From Bacteroidota bacterium (lineage in GTDB: Bacteria > Bacteroidota > Bacteroidia > Sphingobacteriales > Sphingobacteriaceae): a stretch of 64,000 nucleotides of DNA. The stretch lies in assembly GCA_018266915.1 (NCBI GenBank), contig JAFDZM010000057.1, forward strand, positions 1 through 64,000, written 5' to 3'. The notes under the pieces were generated by a model that saw only the letters and a list, made by a program, of their open reading frames with translations, made no database searches and had not been told where the DNA came from. Position 1 is the first letter of the stretch; each line of letters begins with the position of its first letter. The position numbers and the translations under genes were made by a program. Positions 45,661 to 55,476 of this stretch are shown here, piece after piece.

Positions 45661-48600
45661 ATGGATCAAACTGATAACCCCCAGCAGGGCCTTTACAGGC
45701 CGGAATTTGAACACGACTCGTGCGGAACCGGGTTTATAGCCAATATACACGGCCATAAATCCAACCAGATTATAGATGATGCCCTTACTATGCTGGAGAA
45801 TATGGAACACCGCGGTGCCTGCGGCTGTGATCCTGAAACTGGTGACGGTGCGGGTATTTTAATACAACTACCCCATGAATTTTTAATGGATGAATGCTCT
45901 AACTTGGAAATCAGCCTGCCTGAGCCAGGAGAGTATGGTGTAGGGATGATATTTTTCCCGAAAGATTCATCATTAAAGAAAGCGTGCCGCATGGTAATCG
46001 CCAATGCGCTTGAAAAATTAGGTCTTCAAAAATTAGGTTATCGTAAGCTGGCTGTCGATTCAACAGTGATAGGAGAGACCGCTCATCTTGCTGAACCGGA
46101 TGTGGAGCAATTATTTGTTTTAAGACCACATCATATTACTAATGTAAATGACTTTGAACGTAAGCTTTACGTTTTAAGAAGATATATCAATAAAACCATC
46201 ACCGAAACCATTCCCGGAGCTGGTGAGCATTTTTATTTTACTTCATTTTCCTGCAAAACCATTATTTACAAAGGTCAGCTGACCACTTACCAACTGCGTA
46301 AATATTTTGCAGACCTGAGAGACCCGCGTATTGCATCTGGCCTTGCTATGATCCACTCGCGTTTCTCAACTAATACTTTCCCATCATGGAAGCTAGCTCA
46401 ACCATTTAGATTGATCGCTCATAATGGTGAGATTAATACTTTAACAGGTAACCTGAACTGGTTCTATTCGGGCTTGAAATCTTACGTTTCATCTTACTTC
46501 ACCAGTGAAGAGATGGAGATGTTGTTGCCGGTTATTGACAATAATCAATCAGACTCAGCCTGTTTGGATAACATCATTGAAGTTTTACTTCATACTGGTC
46601 GTTCATTACCACATGTAATGATGATGCTGATCCCTGAAGCATGGGATGGTAATGAGCAGATGGATCCGGTCAAAAAAGCATTCTACGAATACCATGCTAC
46701 TTTGATGGAGCCGTGGGACGGCCCGGCCGCTATTACTTTTACTGATGGTAAACTGATTGGTGCTTTATTGGACAGAAATGGTTTGCGTCCGTTGCGCTTT
46801 GTGATCACCAGCGATGGCCGTGTTATCGCAGCCTCTGAAGCCGGTGTATTGACCATTGATGATAAAACCGTTTTACGCAAAGGCCGTTTGCAGCCCGGTA
46901 AAATGTTGCTGATCGATACCGACAAAGGCAAGATCATCACCGATGAAGAAATAAAGAAACAAATAGCCTCACGCCAGCCCTATGGTCAATGGTTGGAGAA
47001 CTATAAAATACGCATGGAAGACCTGGCTGAGCCTCGTTTGGCTTTCGCGCCGCTGTCTCCAGGTGCTGTGTTCCGTTATCAGCAGGTGTTTGGTTACACT
47101 CGCGAGGATATCGAAACTATTATCAAGCCAATGGCTGTTGATGGTAAAGAGCCTGTAGGTTCAATGGGTACTGACGTGCCTTTGGCAATACTATCTGATA
47201 AGCCACAACATTTATCAAGCTATTTTAAGCAATTCTTTGCGCAGGTAACCAACCCGCCAATCGACCCGATCCGTGAGCGTTTGGTAATGAGCCTTGCAAC
47301 CTTTATAGGTAACAATGGTAACCTGCTGGACGAAGATAAAATGCACTGCCATTGTGTGGCTCTGAAACACCCGATCCTGGTTGATCACGATCTTGAAAAA
47401 CTGAGAAGTATCGACACCGGTATGTTCCATGCTAAAACACTACAGTGCTATTTTGTAGCTGATGGTATGCCGGGTTCATTAGAAAAAGGTATAGCAAGAC
47501 TTTGTCGTTATGCAGAAGATGCTGTTGATGAAGGTTTTGAAGTATTGATCCTTTCCGACCGCGCTATCGACTCAGAACATGCTCCGATTCCATCTTTGTT
47601 AGCCGTTTCTGCTGTTCACCACCATTTGGTACGTAAAGGATTGCGTGGTGCTGTAGGTTTGGTTGTTGAAGCAGGCGACGCCTGGGAAGTACACCACTTT
47701 GCTACTTTGTTAGCATTTGGCGCTACTGCTATTAATCCATACCTGGCACTTTCTACCATCAATACGATCAAAGAAAATGGTAGCCTGGAAACCAGCCAGG
47801 ATGTTAAAACACTGACTAAAAACTATGTAAAAGCCATCTGCGATGGTTTGTTAAAGATATTCTCTAAAATGGGTATCTCAACGCTGCAGTCTTATCATGG
47901 GTCGCAGATATTTGAGATACTGGGTATTAACAAAACTGTAGTTGACCGTTATTTCGCAGGCGGCGTAACCCGCATAGGCGGCTTAGGTCTTGACGAAATA
48001 GCTCGCGAATCACTTTGTAAGCACAAGATTGGGTTCGGCAGCAGTAAAACTGAGGCGAGCATATTACCGGAAGGCGGTATCTACCAGTGGAAACGCAGGG
48101 GTGAAGAGCACCTGTTCAATCCAACTACAGTGCATTTATTGCAACATGCCACCCGAATGAATGATTATTCGATCTACAAAAATTATGCAAAACAGATCAA
48201 TGAGCAGGGCGAAAAACATTTTACTATACGCGGATTGCTCGACTTTGCACATCACCGTGAATCAGTAAAGCTGGAAGAAGTAGAGCCTGCAGAAAGCATT
48301 ATGAAGCGTTTTGCGACAGGTGCAATGTCTTTTGGTTCAATATCACATGAGGCTCACAGTACTTTGGCCATCGCCATGAACCGTATCGGTGGTAAAAGCA
48401 ATACAGGCGAAGGTGGTGAAGACGAAATGCGTTATGAGCTATTACCAAATGGCGACTCGATGCGTTCTGCTATCAAGCAAGTTGCTTCAGCACGTTTCGG
48501 TGTAACTTCAAACTACCTGAGCAATGCGGATGAGCTGCAAATAAAAATGGCCCAGGGTGCTAAACCGGGCGAAGGTGGTCAGTTGCCGGGTCATAAAGTG

Positions 48601-50184
48601 GATGACTGGATCGCTAAAGTGCGTCACTCAACTCCGGGAGTAGGTTTGATCTCCCCGCCGCCGCACCACGATATTTACTCTATCGAGGATTTGGCCCAAC
48701 TAATATTCGACTTAAAGAATGCCAACCGCGCTGCACGTATCAATGTTAAATTGGTATCAAAAGCAGGCGTAGGCACTATTGCTGCTGGTGTTGCCAAAGC
48801 ACATGCCGATGTGATCCTGATTGCGGGATACGACGGTGGAACAGGTGCGTCACCAATCAGCTCAATAAAACATGCCGGCTTACCTTGGGAACTTGGTCTT
48901 GCCGAAGCACACCAAACATTGGTTCGTAACAAACTGCGCAGCCGTGTAGTGTTGCAAACGGATGGTCAGCTTAAAACTGGTCGCGATTTGGCTATAGCAG
49001 CCTTAATGGGTGCCGAAGAATGGGGTGTAGCTACCGCTGCCCTTGTTGCAGGCGGCTGTATCATGATGCGTAAATGCCATCTGAATACATGCCCTGTAGG
49101 TGTGGCAACACAAGATCCTGAATTAAGAAAATTGTTTACTGGTAAGCCTGAGCATGTGGTAAATCTGTTCCGCTTTATGGCTGAGGAGTTGCGTGAGATT
49201 ATGGCTGAACTAGGCTTCCGTACAATTAATGAAATGGTAGGCCGCGTTCAGTTCCTGAAAGTAAAAGACGGACTGAAAAACTGGAAAGTAAATCATATCG
49301 ACCTGTCAGGCATACTGCACCCAGTTAACAATCCGAAAGGTATGACGCTTTATAACAGCGAGAAACAGGATCATGGTATCGATGCGATACTCGACTGGAA
49401 CTTATTGGAAAGCGCTAAAGCCGCACTGGAAGATAAAACCCCGGTATTTGCATCATTTGATGTGAAAAATACAGACCGTACCATTGGTACATTGTTATCA
49501 AACGAGATTTCAAAGAAATATGGTTCCGCCGGATTGCCGGACAATACCATCAACTATAAATTTAAAGGTTCAGCCGGACAAAGCTTTGGTGCATTCAATA
49601 CAAAAGGTATCTCTTTTGAATTAGAAGGTGAAGCCAACGACTATGTAGGCAAAGGTCTTTCTGGAGCACAACTGGCAATTTATCCTTCCACTGATGCGAA
49701 GTTCACTCCGGAAGAAAACATCATCATCGGCAACGTAGCGCTATACGGCGCAACATCAGGTGAAGTATTCATCCGCGGTATGGCTGGTGAGCGTTTTGCC
49801 GTTCGTAACTCAGGTGCAACGGCAGTTGTTGAAGGTGTGGGCGATCATGGTTGCGAATACATGACCGGCGGACGCGCCCTGATTTTAGGCAGCACCGGAC
49901 GCAATTTCGCTGCAGGTATGAGTGGTGGTATTGCATGGGTTTATGATCCTGAAAATACATTTGCCGACAACTGCAATAAGGAGATGGTCGACCTTGATCC
50001 ATTAACTGAAAAGGATTCAGAACAGATCACGATCTTATTAAAGAAACACGTAAGTCTGACCGGAAGTAAAGTAGCACAGAACCTGTTGAAAAACTGGAAC
50101 GAGGCTTCAACCAAATTTGTGAAGGTGTTTCCGAAGGATTATAAAGCAGTTTTACTAAAAGCAGAGTATCAAACTATCAGCTAA
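45661..50184 (+). CDS. gltB: Glutamate synthase, large subunit
   Basis: A 1507-residue protein. The mature N-terminal nucleophile is Cys21 (EHDSCGTGFIANIHG) after a short propeptide, followed by the class II amidotransferase domain (to about 400), a central domain, the FMN-binding synthase barrel (about 850-1200, GAMSFGSIS, GEGGEDEMRY, GGQLPGHKV, AGYDGGTGASP), the 3Fe-4S Cys block CIMMRKCHLNTC, and a C-terminal beta-helix (GASGEVFIRGMAGERFAVRNSGA-like). It makes two glutamates from glutamine and 2-oxoglutarate. I chose ATG at 45661; a TTG two codons upstream is less likely. gltD follows after 6 bp. Confidence 0.98.
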   Translation: MDQTDNPQQGLYRPEFEHDSCGTGFIANIHGHKSNQIIDDALTMLENMEHRGACGCDPETGDGAGILIQLPHEFLMDECSNLEISLPEPGEYGVGMIFFPKDSSLKKACRMVIANALEKLGLQKLGYRKLAVDSTVIGETAHLAEPDVEQLFVLRPHHITNVNDFERKLYVLRRYINKTITETIPGAGEHFYFTSFSCKTIIYKGQLTTYQLRKYFADLRDPRIASGLAMIHSRFSTNTFPSWKLAQPFRLIAHNGEINTLTGNLNWFYSGLKSYVSSYFTSEEMEMLLPVIDNNQSDSACLDNIIEVLLHTGRSLPHVMMMLIPEAWDGNEQMDPVKKAFYEYHATLMEPWDGPAAITFTDGKLIGALLDRNGLRPLRFVITSDGRVIAASEAGVLTIDDKTVLRKGRLQPGKMLLIDTDKGKIITDEEIKKQIASRQPYGQWLENYKIRMEDLAEPRLAFAPLSPGAVFRYQQVFGYTREDIETIIKPMAVDGKEPVGSMGTDVPLAILSDKPQHLSSYFKQFFAQVTNPPIDPIRERLVMSLATFIGNNGNLLDEDKMHCHCVALKHPILVDHDLEKLRSIDTGMFHAKTLQCYFVADGMPGSLEKGIARLCRYAEDAVDEGFEVLILSDRAIDSEHAPIPSLLAVSAVHHHLVRKGLRGAVGLVVEAGDAWEVHHFATLLAFGATAINPYLALSTINTIKENGSLETSQDVKTLTKNYVKAICDGLLKIFSKMGISTLQSYHGSQIFEILGINKTVVDRYFAGGVTRIGGLGLDEIARESLCKHKIGFGSSKTEASILPEGGIYQWKRRGEEHLFNPTTVHLLQHATRMNDYSIYKNYAKQINEQGEKHFTIRGLLDFAHHRESVKLEEVEPAESIMKRFATGAMSFGSISHEAHSTLAIAMNRIGGKSNTGEGGEDEMRYELLPNGDSMRSAIKQVASARFGVTSNYLSNADELQIKMAQGAKPGEGGQLPGHKVDDWIAKVRHSTPGVGLISPPPHHDIYSIEDLAQLIFDLKNANRAARINVKLVSKAGVGTIAAGVAKAHADVILIAGYDGGTGASPISSIKHAGLPWELGLAEAHQTLVRNKLRSRVVLQTDGQLKTGRDLAIAALMGAEEWGVATAALVAGGCIMMRKCHLNTCPVGVATQDPELRKLFTGKPEHVVNLFRFMAEELREIMAELGFRTINEMVGRVQFLKVKDGLKNWKVNHIDLSGILHPVNNPKGMTLYNSEKQDHGIDAILDWNLLESAKAALEDKTPVFASFDVKNTDRTIGTLLSNEISKKYGSAGLPDNTINYKFKGSAGQSFGAFNTKGISFELEGEANDYVGKGLSGAQLAIYPSTDAKFTPEENIIIGNVALYGATSGEVFIRGMAGERFAVRNSGATAVVEGVGDHGCEYMTGGRALILGSTGRNFAAGMSGGIAWVYDPENTFADNCNKEMVDLDPLTEKDSEQITILLKKHVSLTGSKVAQNLLKNWNEASTKFVKVFPKDYKAVLLKAEYQTIS

Positions 50185-50190
50185 TATTTT

Positions 50191-51669
50191 ATGGGAAAAG
50201 CAACAGGATTTAAAGAGTATAACAGGGAACTTCCCGCTAAAGTATCTCCGGCAGAACGGGTAAAGAACTATAAGGAGTTTGAAGGACTGTATTCGGAGCA
50301 AAAGCTGAACGAGCAATCTGCACGCTGCATGAATTGTGGTATTCCATTTTGCCATTCAGGTTGCCCACTGGGTAATATCATTCCTGAGTTTAACGATGCA
50401 GTGTACCGCAAAAACTGGGAAGAAGCTTACCAGATTTTATCATCGACTAATAATTTTCCTGAGTTTACAGGCAGAATTTGTCCTGCACCATGCGAATCAG
50501 CATGTGTGTTGGGTATCAATAAACCGCCGGTAGCTATCGAGGAGATAGAAAAACATATCATCGAGATCGCTTACGAAAAGAACCTGGTTAAACGTACCGC
50601 ACCTCTTGTAAAAACAGGTAAAAAGGTAGCTGTAGTGGGTTCTGGTCCTGCGGGCTTGGCTGCAGCTGCGCAATTAGCTAAAGCGGGTCACGCTGTAACC
50701 GTTTACGAACGCGATGATAAACCAGGAGGTTTGCTTCGTTACGGTATTCCTGATTTTAAACTGGAAAAATGGGTTGTTGAACGCCGCGTACAGGTAATGG
50801 AAGAGGATGGCGTAGTTTTCAAATGCAACGTAGAAGTTGGTAAAGATATAGCTGCTGATGAACTGGTGCGTGGCAATGATGCAGTTGTTTTGGCGGGTGG
50901 ATCAACTATTCCACGAAATTTGCCAATTCCGGGCCGCGAACTGAAAGGTATCCACTTTGCAATGGATTTCCTGAAACAACAAAACAAACGTGTTAGTGAT
51001 ATTGGCTTTGATGCTGAAGATATACTGGCAACTGGTAAAGACGTAGTGATTATAGGTGGTGGTGATACCGGATCTGACTGTGTAGGTACATCTAACAGGC
51101 AGGGTGCAAAATCTATCCACCAGTTTGAGGTGATGATGAAGCCACCTGTTGACCGTACCCAACATATGCCTTGGCCTTCATACCCAATGGTATTGAAAAC
51201 AACTTCAAGCCATGAAGAAGGTTGCCAAAGATTTTGGGGTATCAACACAAAAGAATTTTTAGGTGATGCTGACGGCAATCTGAGAGCTTTAATGGTGACC
51301 GACGTAACTTGGGAAACGGATATCATGGGCAGACCGATTAAGTTTATTGAGGTAGAAGGTTCTGAGCGCGAAATTGAATGTCAGCGTGTATTTTTGGCAA
51401 TGGGTTTCGTGCATCCACAGCATGAAGGTATGCTGAACAGCCTAAATGTACACCTGGATGAGCGCAAAAACGTGAAAGCAAAAGAAGGTAATTATCGCAC
51501 CAATGTAGGCAAGGTATTTACGGCAGGCGATATGCGTCGCGGACAGTCACTGGTGGTTTGGGCTATCTCTGAAGGCCGTGAATGCGCCCGCAAAGTTGAT
51601 GAATTTTTAATGGGACACTCCATACTGGAAAGCAAAGATGCCGTTAACCAGTTTGAGCAGGTGTTTTGA
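50191..51669 (+). CDS. gltD: Glutamate synthase, small subunit
   Basis: A 492-residue protein. It has an N-terminal Fe-S domain ([17 protein letters not shown] and [15 protein letters not shown]), an FAD-binding fold ([30 protein letters not shown]), an NAD(P)H fold ([22 protein letters not shown]) and the closing [32 protein letters not shown]. It passes electrons from NADPH to GltB. The gene is 6 bp after gltB and ends before the intrinsic terminator at 51754. Confidence 0.98.
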   Translation: MGKATGFKEYNRELPAKVSPAERVKNYKEFEGLYSEQKLNEQSARCMNCGIPFCHSGCPLGNIIPEFNDAVYRKNWEEAYQILSSTNNFPEFTGRICPAPCESACVLGINKPPVAIEEIEKHIIEIAYEKNLVKRTAPLVKTGKKVAVVGSGPAGLAAAAQLAKAGHAVTVYERDDKPGGLLRYGIPDFKLEKWVVERRVQVMEEDGVVFKCNVEVGKDIAADELVRGNDAVVLAGGSTIPRNLPIPGRELKGIHFAMDFLKQQNKRVSDIGFDAEDILATGKDVVIIGGGDTGSDCVGTSNRQGAKSIHQFEVMMKPPVDRTQHMPWPSYPMVLKTTSSHEEGCQRFWGINTKEFLGDADGNLRALMVTDVTWETDIMGRPIKFIEVEGSEREIECQRVFLAMGFVHPQHEGMLNSLNVHLDERKNVKAKEGNYRTNVGKVFTAGDMRRGQSLVVWAISEGRECARKVDEFLMGHSILESKDAVNQFEQVF

Positions 51670-51671
51670 GG

Positions 51672-51711
51672 TCAGAGATTAGTGACTGGAGATTAGTGAT
51701 TAGTTATTCGT
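51672..51711. repeat. GAGATTAGTGA-type intergenic repeat downstream of gltD
   Basis: Three direct copies of (GA)GATTAGTGA/TT within 40 bp just after the gltD stop. A related element lies at 53745-53781 before the SpoU methyltransferase gene, with AGAGATTAG twice and CGATTAGTT. Confidence 0.7.
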
Positions 51712-51753
51712 AAAAGAGCATTTCTAATACAATCAGTTAATAAACCCAAGTTA

Positions 51754-51788
51754 GGCCGTGCAAGTTTGAAGTACTTGCCGGCTTTTTT
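51754..51788 (+). terminator. Intrinsic terminator of gltBD
   Basis: Stem GCCG-T-GCAAGT (51754-51765) with ACTTGC-CGGC (51773-51782), one bulged T, 7-nt loop and TTTTTTG tail, 85 bp after the gltD stop. Confidence 0.88.
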
Positions 51789-51804
51789 GCTTTTGAAAGA
51801 GGGG

Positions 51805-52356
51805 CTAATTAATATCCATAAGCTTTTTTATTTTCTCTTCAATGTTAGTTCGATCGGTTTTAATCGTTTGAATAAGTGAACTGACCTTAGATTTAATCTC
51901 AAGCAACGCCTTTCGACGCTTATCATTATTTACCTTATTATCTGTTTTGTCAATCTCGTAAAAATCTGCCATTGATTTAGTAATGTCGGCAAGGGCTTTT
52001 GAGGCTGTTTTGACATCACTGACTTTATAATATATATTTGCTGTAGTGATAGTAATAGTTGAAGAGGCAATTTTTTGACAAAGCTCGGTTGTTGTACATT
52101 CTACGTCTGCAAAGACCTTCAACGCCTCTGAATTACTATATTGATCTATATTTTCAAGTAAATTTAATGTGCTTTCAAAACGAATTAAAGCTAATCCACT
52201 AAACTTGTAGAATTCCTCGCCAACATTAATGATTTTTTCAAATGAAAATTTCAATCGTTCGCCTTTGCGTTTTAAATACTCACCTATATATTGGCCTAAT
52301 AATGGCAGAGATGCGCCTATTATCAAGGTCAAGAATGTTTTAAGGTCTTCGCTCAT
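51805..52356 (-). CDS. Hypothetical membrane-anchored helical protein
   Basis: A 183-residue protein I do not recognise. One N-terminal hydrophobic helix (about 6-26, FLTLIIGASLPLLGQYIGEYL) is followed by basic residues (LKRKGERLKF), so the rest is probably cytoplasmic. The remainder is mostly alpha-helical with heptad-like stretches (IKSKVSSLIQTIKTDRTNIEEKIKKLM at the end). It has no known motif, no operon partner in tight spacing, and lies in a short island between gltBD and a YdeI-like gene. Base composition is a little more AT-rich than its neighbours. Confidence 0.5.
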   Translation of the reverse strand: MSEDLKTFLTLIIGASLPLLGQYIGEYLKRKGERLKFSFEKIINVGEEFYKFSGLALIRFESTLNLLENIDQYSNSEALKVFADVECTTTELCQKIASSTITITTANIYYKVSDVKTASKALADITKSMADFYEIDKTDNKVNNDKRRKALLEIKSKVSSLIQTIKTDRTNIEEKIKKLMDIN

Positions 52357-52408
52357 AACCGTCTTATTTTATTATAAAGATACAATTATAAACTACCTCA
52401 ATTTGGGG

Positions 52409-53086
52409 TTACTTCTCCGCCGGATTCTTCTTCCCCGCCACCAATTTCTCAACCATTTTCACCAACCTTTCCTCCCTGGTCCTTTCCTGTTTAGCCGTCA
52501 ATATCCAAAGCACATATTCTTTGCGGTTGGACCAGGACAGTTTCTCATAATTGGCTAATGCCTGCGAATTTTGTTCAAGCGCTTGTTTAATATCTTCCCT
52601 CAGGGTTATAGTTTTTTTATCCACGTCGATCCATTTTCCGTACTCATTTTGCCTGATCTCGTCGGCACCAACATGGGATGCTTTTGCCTGACCGATTGGT
52701 CTAAAACGTAATGCAGTCCACGTTTCATCAACTGCAGCAGATGCTACGGGCTCTAGACCATGGTTGGCAGGTGCGCTCCAACTACCCATCATAGTCAGAT
52801 CAGTTTCAATTCCTGAGTTTTTCTTTGGGTAAATGACCCAGAATACAGTATCTGATTTTAGCGCGGGTATCACTACTTTTAAGTTTTCTTCGAGTTCTTT
52901 GTTGTTCTTCACAAATAATTGCACACCATCAAACGAACCTTTTGCCTCATAAGAAACGGTAGCACCTTCCGGCAATGGCTCAAGTAAGGTAAGATAGTTG
53001 GCAGGCGCATTAAAAAGCAACCAGTGTTTGCCGGACTTTACCTGTAATTTCTTTGCAAGAGGACTAATGGTGACTTCGTTGGTCAT
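52409..53086 (-). CDS. YdeI/OmpD-associated-like protein
   Basis: A 225-residue protein from the ATG at 53086 (MTNEVTISPLAKKLQVK). An upstream TTG at 53161 would add 25 residues with no family match. The N-terminal part (about 1-100) is a small beta/alpha domain (HWLLFNAPANYLTLLEPLP ... VFWVIYPKKNSG ... ADLTMMGSWSAPANHGLEPVASAAVDETWTALRFRP-like). The C-terminal end, with LREDIKQALEQN and YEKLSWSNRKEYVLWILTAKQERTREERLVKMVEKL, is the YdeI/OmpD-associated helical motif. Such proteins are often annotated with bacteriocin protection, but function is not established. It is monocistronic in layout. Confidence 0.78.
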   Translation of the reverse strand: MTNEVTISPLAKKLQVKSGKHWLLFNAPANYLTLLEPLPEGATVSYEAKGSFDGVQLFVKNNKELEENLKVVIPALKSDTVFWVIYPKKNSGIETDLTMMGSWSAPANHGLEPVASAAVDETWTALRFRPIGQAKASHVGADEIRQNEYGKWIDVDKKTITLREDIKQALEQNSQALANYEKLSWSNRKEYVLWILTAKQERTREERLVKMVEKLVAGKKNPAEK

Positions 53087-53208
53087 AGTTGTGAAAATAG
53101 AATCTAATTTAATAATAGATTTATACTCGCCACAAATATTGCCTAATGGAAAGAAAAGCAATTATTGAAAATTGCTATTTTTTAGATAGGAGCGGGGAAT
53201 AGAAATAA

Positions 53209-53742
53209 TCAATTGTCAACCAACTTGGTGAAAAAATCCCATAAAACAATACCCGCTGATACAACGATATTAAAAGAGTGCTTGGTGCCAAACTGGGGAA
53301 TTTCGATGCAGGCGTCTATAACTTTCATCACCTCATCGCTTACACCATTTACCTCGTTGCCAAATATAAGCACGTATTTCTCGTCTTCATTAATCTCAAA
53401 CTGATTAAGCATTACGCTTTTTTCGGCTTGTTCTATGGCTATTATTTTATAGCCTTCTTTGCGTAATTGTTCAACTGCCTGTAAAGGCTCAGAATAATAA
53501 GTCCAGTTAACAGATTGTGTAGCACCCAGGGCAGTTTTTTCTATTTCGCGGTGTGGCGGCTGGCTGGTTATGCCGCAAAGACAAATCTGCTCCACCGCAA
53601 AACCATCGCACGTGCGGAATATGGAGCCCACATTGTGCATGCTGCGTACATTGTCCAACACTACGGCAATAGGCAGTTTTTGCTGTGATTTAAATTCCTC
53701 GACTGAGGCACGGTTTAATTCGTCTAATTTGAGTTTGCGCAA
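53209..53742 (-). CDS. SpoU/TrmH family RNA 2'-O-methyltransferase
   Basis: A 177-residue protein with the three SPOUT motifs: NVRSMHNVGSIFRTCDGF (about 32-49, AdoMet knot and RNA contact), LIFGNEVNGVS (about 127-137) and IEIPQFGTKHSFNIVVSAGIVLWDF (about 145-170). It methylates ribose 2'-O in tRNA or rRNA; the exact target cannot be told. Start: TTG at 53742. A stop codon lies four codons upstream in frame and the first internal ATG is within motif 1, so TTG is effectively required. A TAACTTTG box lies at 53790-53783, about 40 nt upstream, with the GATTAG repeat in between. Confidence 0.9.
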   Translation of the reverse strand: MRKLKLDELNRASVEEFKSQQKLPIAVVLDNVRSMHNVGSIFRTCDGFAVEQICLCGITSQPPHREIEKTALGATQSVNWTYYSEPLQAVEQLRKEGYKIIAIEQAEKSVMLNQFEINEDEKYVLIFGNEVNGVSDEVMKVIDACIEIPQFGTKHSFNIVVSAGIVLWDFFTKLVDN

Positions 53743-53744
53743 TG

Positions 53745-53781
53745 TTAGAGATTAGTTGATCAGAGATTAGCGATTAGTTGC
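53745..53781. repeat. GAGATTAG-type intergenic repeat upstream of the SpoU gene
   Basis: Contains AGAGATTAG twice and CGATTAGTT once, related to 51672-51711. It lies between the -7 box and the TTG start of the SpoU gene, in its predicted 5' leader. Confidence 0.6.
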
Positions 53782-53813
53782 GCAAAGTTAATGATCTATA
53801 CCAAAATCAGAAT

Positions 53814-54989
53814 TCAGATATTAGTACTTAGGGTTTCCTTTAACAATCCCACGCCATCGCCAATTAATGAACTATAAACAGAAGGAGCATAACCAATTTT
53901 CTCGGTATAGTATTCATCCACTTCTTTACTATAGGTGTCAAAAGCGCTTTCTTTTACCAATGCTATAGCGCATCCGCCAAAACCTGCGCCTGTCATTCGT
54001 GCACCGGCTACGTTAGGGTTGGTTTGGCTATATTCTACTACAGCGTCCAGCTCTTTACCGCTTACTTCATATAGGTTCTTTAATGAATCATGAGAAGCAT
54101 ACATCAATTGGCCGAATGCTGATAAATCACCAGCAGCTAATGCTTTGGCGGCAAGTTTAACACGATCATTTTCTTCAATAACATGTTTAGCGCGTTTTAA
54201 AACGATGCTATCTGTTATCAGATGCTGATATTGCTGGAATGTATTACTATCAATATCGCATAAATTCTGTATGTTGAGTTCTTGTTGCAAAGCTTTCAAG
54301 GCAGTCTGGCATTCCTGCACACGCTCGTTATATTTTGACTCAGCCAGTTTGCGTGGCTTATTAGTGTTTATGATCGCTAAAACATATTCGCCCAGATTGG
54401 TATTCACCGCCTGGTATTCCAGCGTATCGCAGTTCAGCATCAGGGCTTTGTCTTTCTCACCAAAAGCAACGGCAAACTGATCCATAATACCACAATTTAC
54501 ACCAATGAATACATTCTCTACCTGTTTACCTAATTGTACCAATTGAAGTTTGGTATATCCCGGGTTGAACAGATCGTTCAACATATAAGCTGTTACTACT
54601 TCAATCGATGCTGATGATGACAAGCCTGAGCTGATCGGAATATCACCGTAATACAACATATCCAGTCCCTGCAGTTGGTGCCCATCATTTAAAAAGTAAT
54701 CGATTATACCTAAAGGGTAATTGTACCAGGTTTCACCTGTTTTTTTATAACCTTTTTGCAGGGGAATATCCAATTTATCATCAAAGTTCAGGCTTCTGAA
54801 CCTGAATATGTTATCATTATTTGGTGCTACTGCCACATAGGTACCGAATGTAATAGCGCAGGGCATCACCAGGCCGCCGTTGTAATCAATATGTTCGCCG
54901 ATCAGGTTAACACGGCCGGGGGAGAAGTATATTTTTTCTGCTTCTTTATTAAATATGTTTTGAAATTCTGGGTAAAGGTTATTCTTCAT
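53814..54989 (-). CDS. galK: Galactokinase
   Basis: A 391-residue GHMP kinase. The N-terminal galactokinase signature is GRVNLIGEHIDYNGG, the ATP-binding loop is PISSGLSSSASIEV, and the C-terminal motif is GARMTGAGFGGCAIAL. It phosphorylates D-galactose to galactose-1-phosphate, the first Leloir step. Start chosen at ATG 54989 (MKNNLYPEFQ); TTG at 55004 is unlikely. A TATATTTG box lies at 55024-55017. No galT, galE or gal transporter is next to it, so the pathway is scattered. Confidence 0.96.
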   Translation of the reverse strand: MKNNLYPEFQNIFNKEAEKIYFSPGRVNLIGEHIDYNGGLVMPCAITFGTYVAVAPNNDNIFRFRSLNFDDKLDIPLQKGYKKTGETWYNYPLGIIDYFLNDGHQLQGLDMLYYGDIPISSGLSSSASIEVVTAYMLNDLFNPGYTKLQLVQLGKQVENVFIGVNCGIMDQFAVAFGEKDKALMLNCDTLEYQAVNTNLGEYVLAIINTNKPRKLAESKYNERVQECQTALKALQQELNIQNLCDIDSNTFQQYQHLITDSIVLKRAKHVIEENDRVKLAAKALAAGDLSAFGQLMYASHDSLKNLYEVSGKELDAVVEYSQTNPNVAGARMTGAGFGGCAIALVKESAFDTYSKEVDEYYTEKIGYAPSVYSSLIGDGVGLLKETLSTNI

Positions 54990-55066
54990 ATTTTTCAGGT
55001 GCAATTATTGGCAGAACAAATATATGTAAAATGTACAGTTATTTTTTATTTTGATTGAAAAGCTGT

Positions 55067-55094
55067 TTTGGGGCTTATAAGAATCTTAAATTTG
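55067..55094 (+). promoter_or_regulatory. Promoter candidate of the YciI gene
   Basis: TTTG (55067-55070), 16-nt spacer and TAAATTTG (55087-55094). The -7 box matches TAnnTTTG exactly; the spacer is at the short limit. It sits 33 nt before the YciI ATG. Confidence 0.55.
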
Positions 55095-55127
55095 AAAGGT
55101 GAAATTATTAAAATAACTTAAACTAAA

Positions 55128-55418
55128 ATGAAACAATACCTGGTAACAGCTTATGATTATACACATGAAGATGCTTTGCAAAATCGCATGAACATACGCC
55201 CGCATCACCTTGTTGGCGCAAAGGAATTAAAAGAAACGGGCAATTTTATTATAGGCGGAGCAATGCTGAACGACGATGGTAAAATGATCGGCTCGGTAAT
55301 GATACTGCAATTTGAAACCGATGAAGAACTGGAAGCATGGAAAAAAAGCGAACCTTACATCACCCAGAAGGTTTGGGAAACTGTCGATATAAAGCCATTT
55401 AAAGTAGCTGATGTATAA
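55128..55418 (+). CDS. YciI family protein
   Basis: A 96-residue ferredoxin-like dimeric-barrel protein: MKQYLVTAYDYTHEDALQNRMNIRPHHL, then GNFIIGGAMLNDDGKMIGSVMILQFET and EEAW-like ELEAWKKSEPYITQKVWETVDIKPF. The His and Asp expected in the family pocket are present (RPHH, DDG). YciI-type proteins are small enzymes or binders of unclear role. It is monocistronic, with its own promoter candidate and a terminator. Confidence 0.88.
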   Translation: MKQYLVTAYDYTHEDALQNRMNIRPHHLVGAKELKETGNFIIGGAMLNDDGKMIGSVMILQFETDEELEAWKKSEPYITQKVWETVDIKPFKVADV

Positions 55419-55420
55419 AA

Positions 55421-55453
55421 AGAAAAGCCGGTAGTAAAAGCTACCGGCTTAAA
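55421..55453. terminator. Bidirectional terminator between YciI and the convergent lipoprotein gene
   Basis: Perfect 10-bp stem AAGCCGGTAG (55425-55434) and CTACCGGCTT (55441-55450), 6-nt loop, A-rich to the left and AAAATAAG to the right. The T-run for leftward transcripts is TTTTCTTTTT on the minus strand. It serves the minus-strand gene at 55477 and, less strongly, YciI. Confidence 0.85.
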
Positions 55454-55476
55454 ATAAGTATTTAATAAAGGTATTT

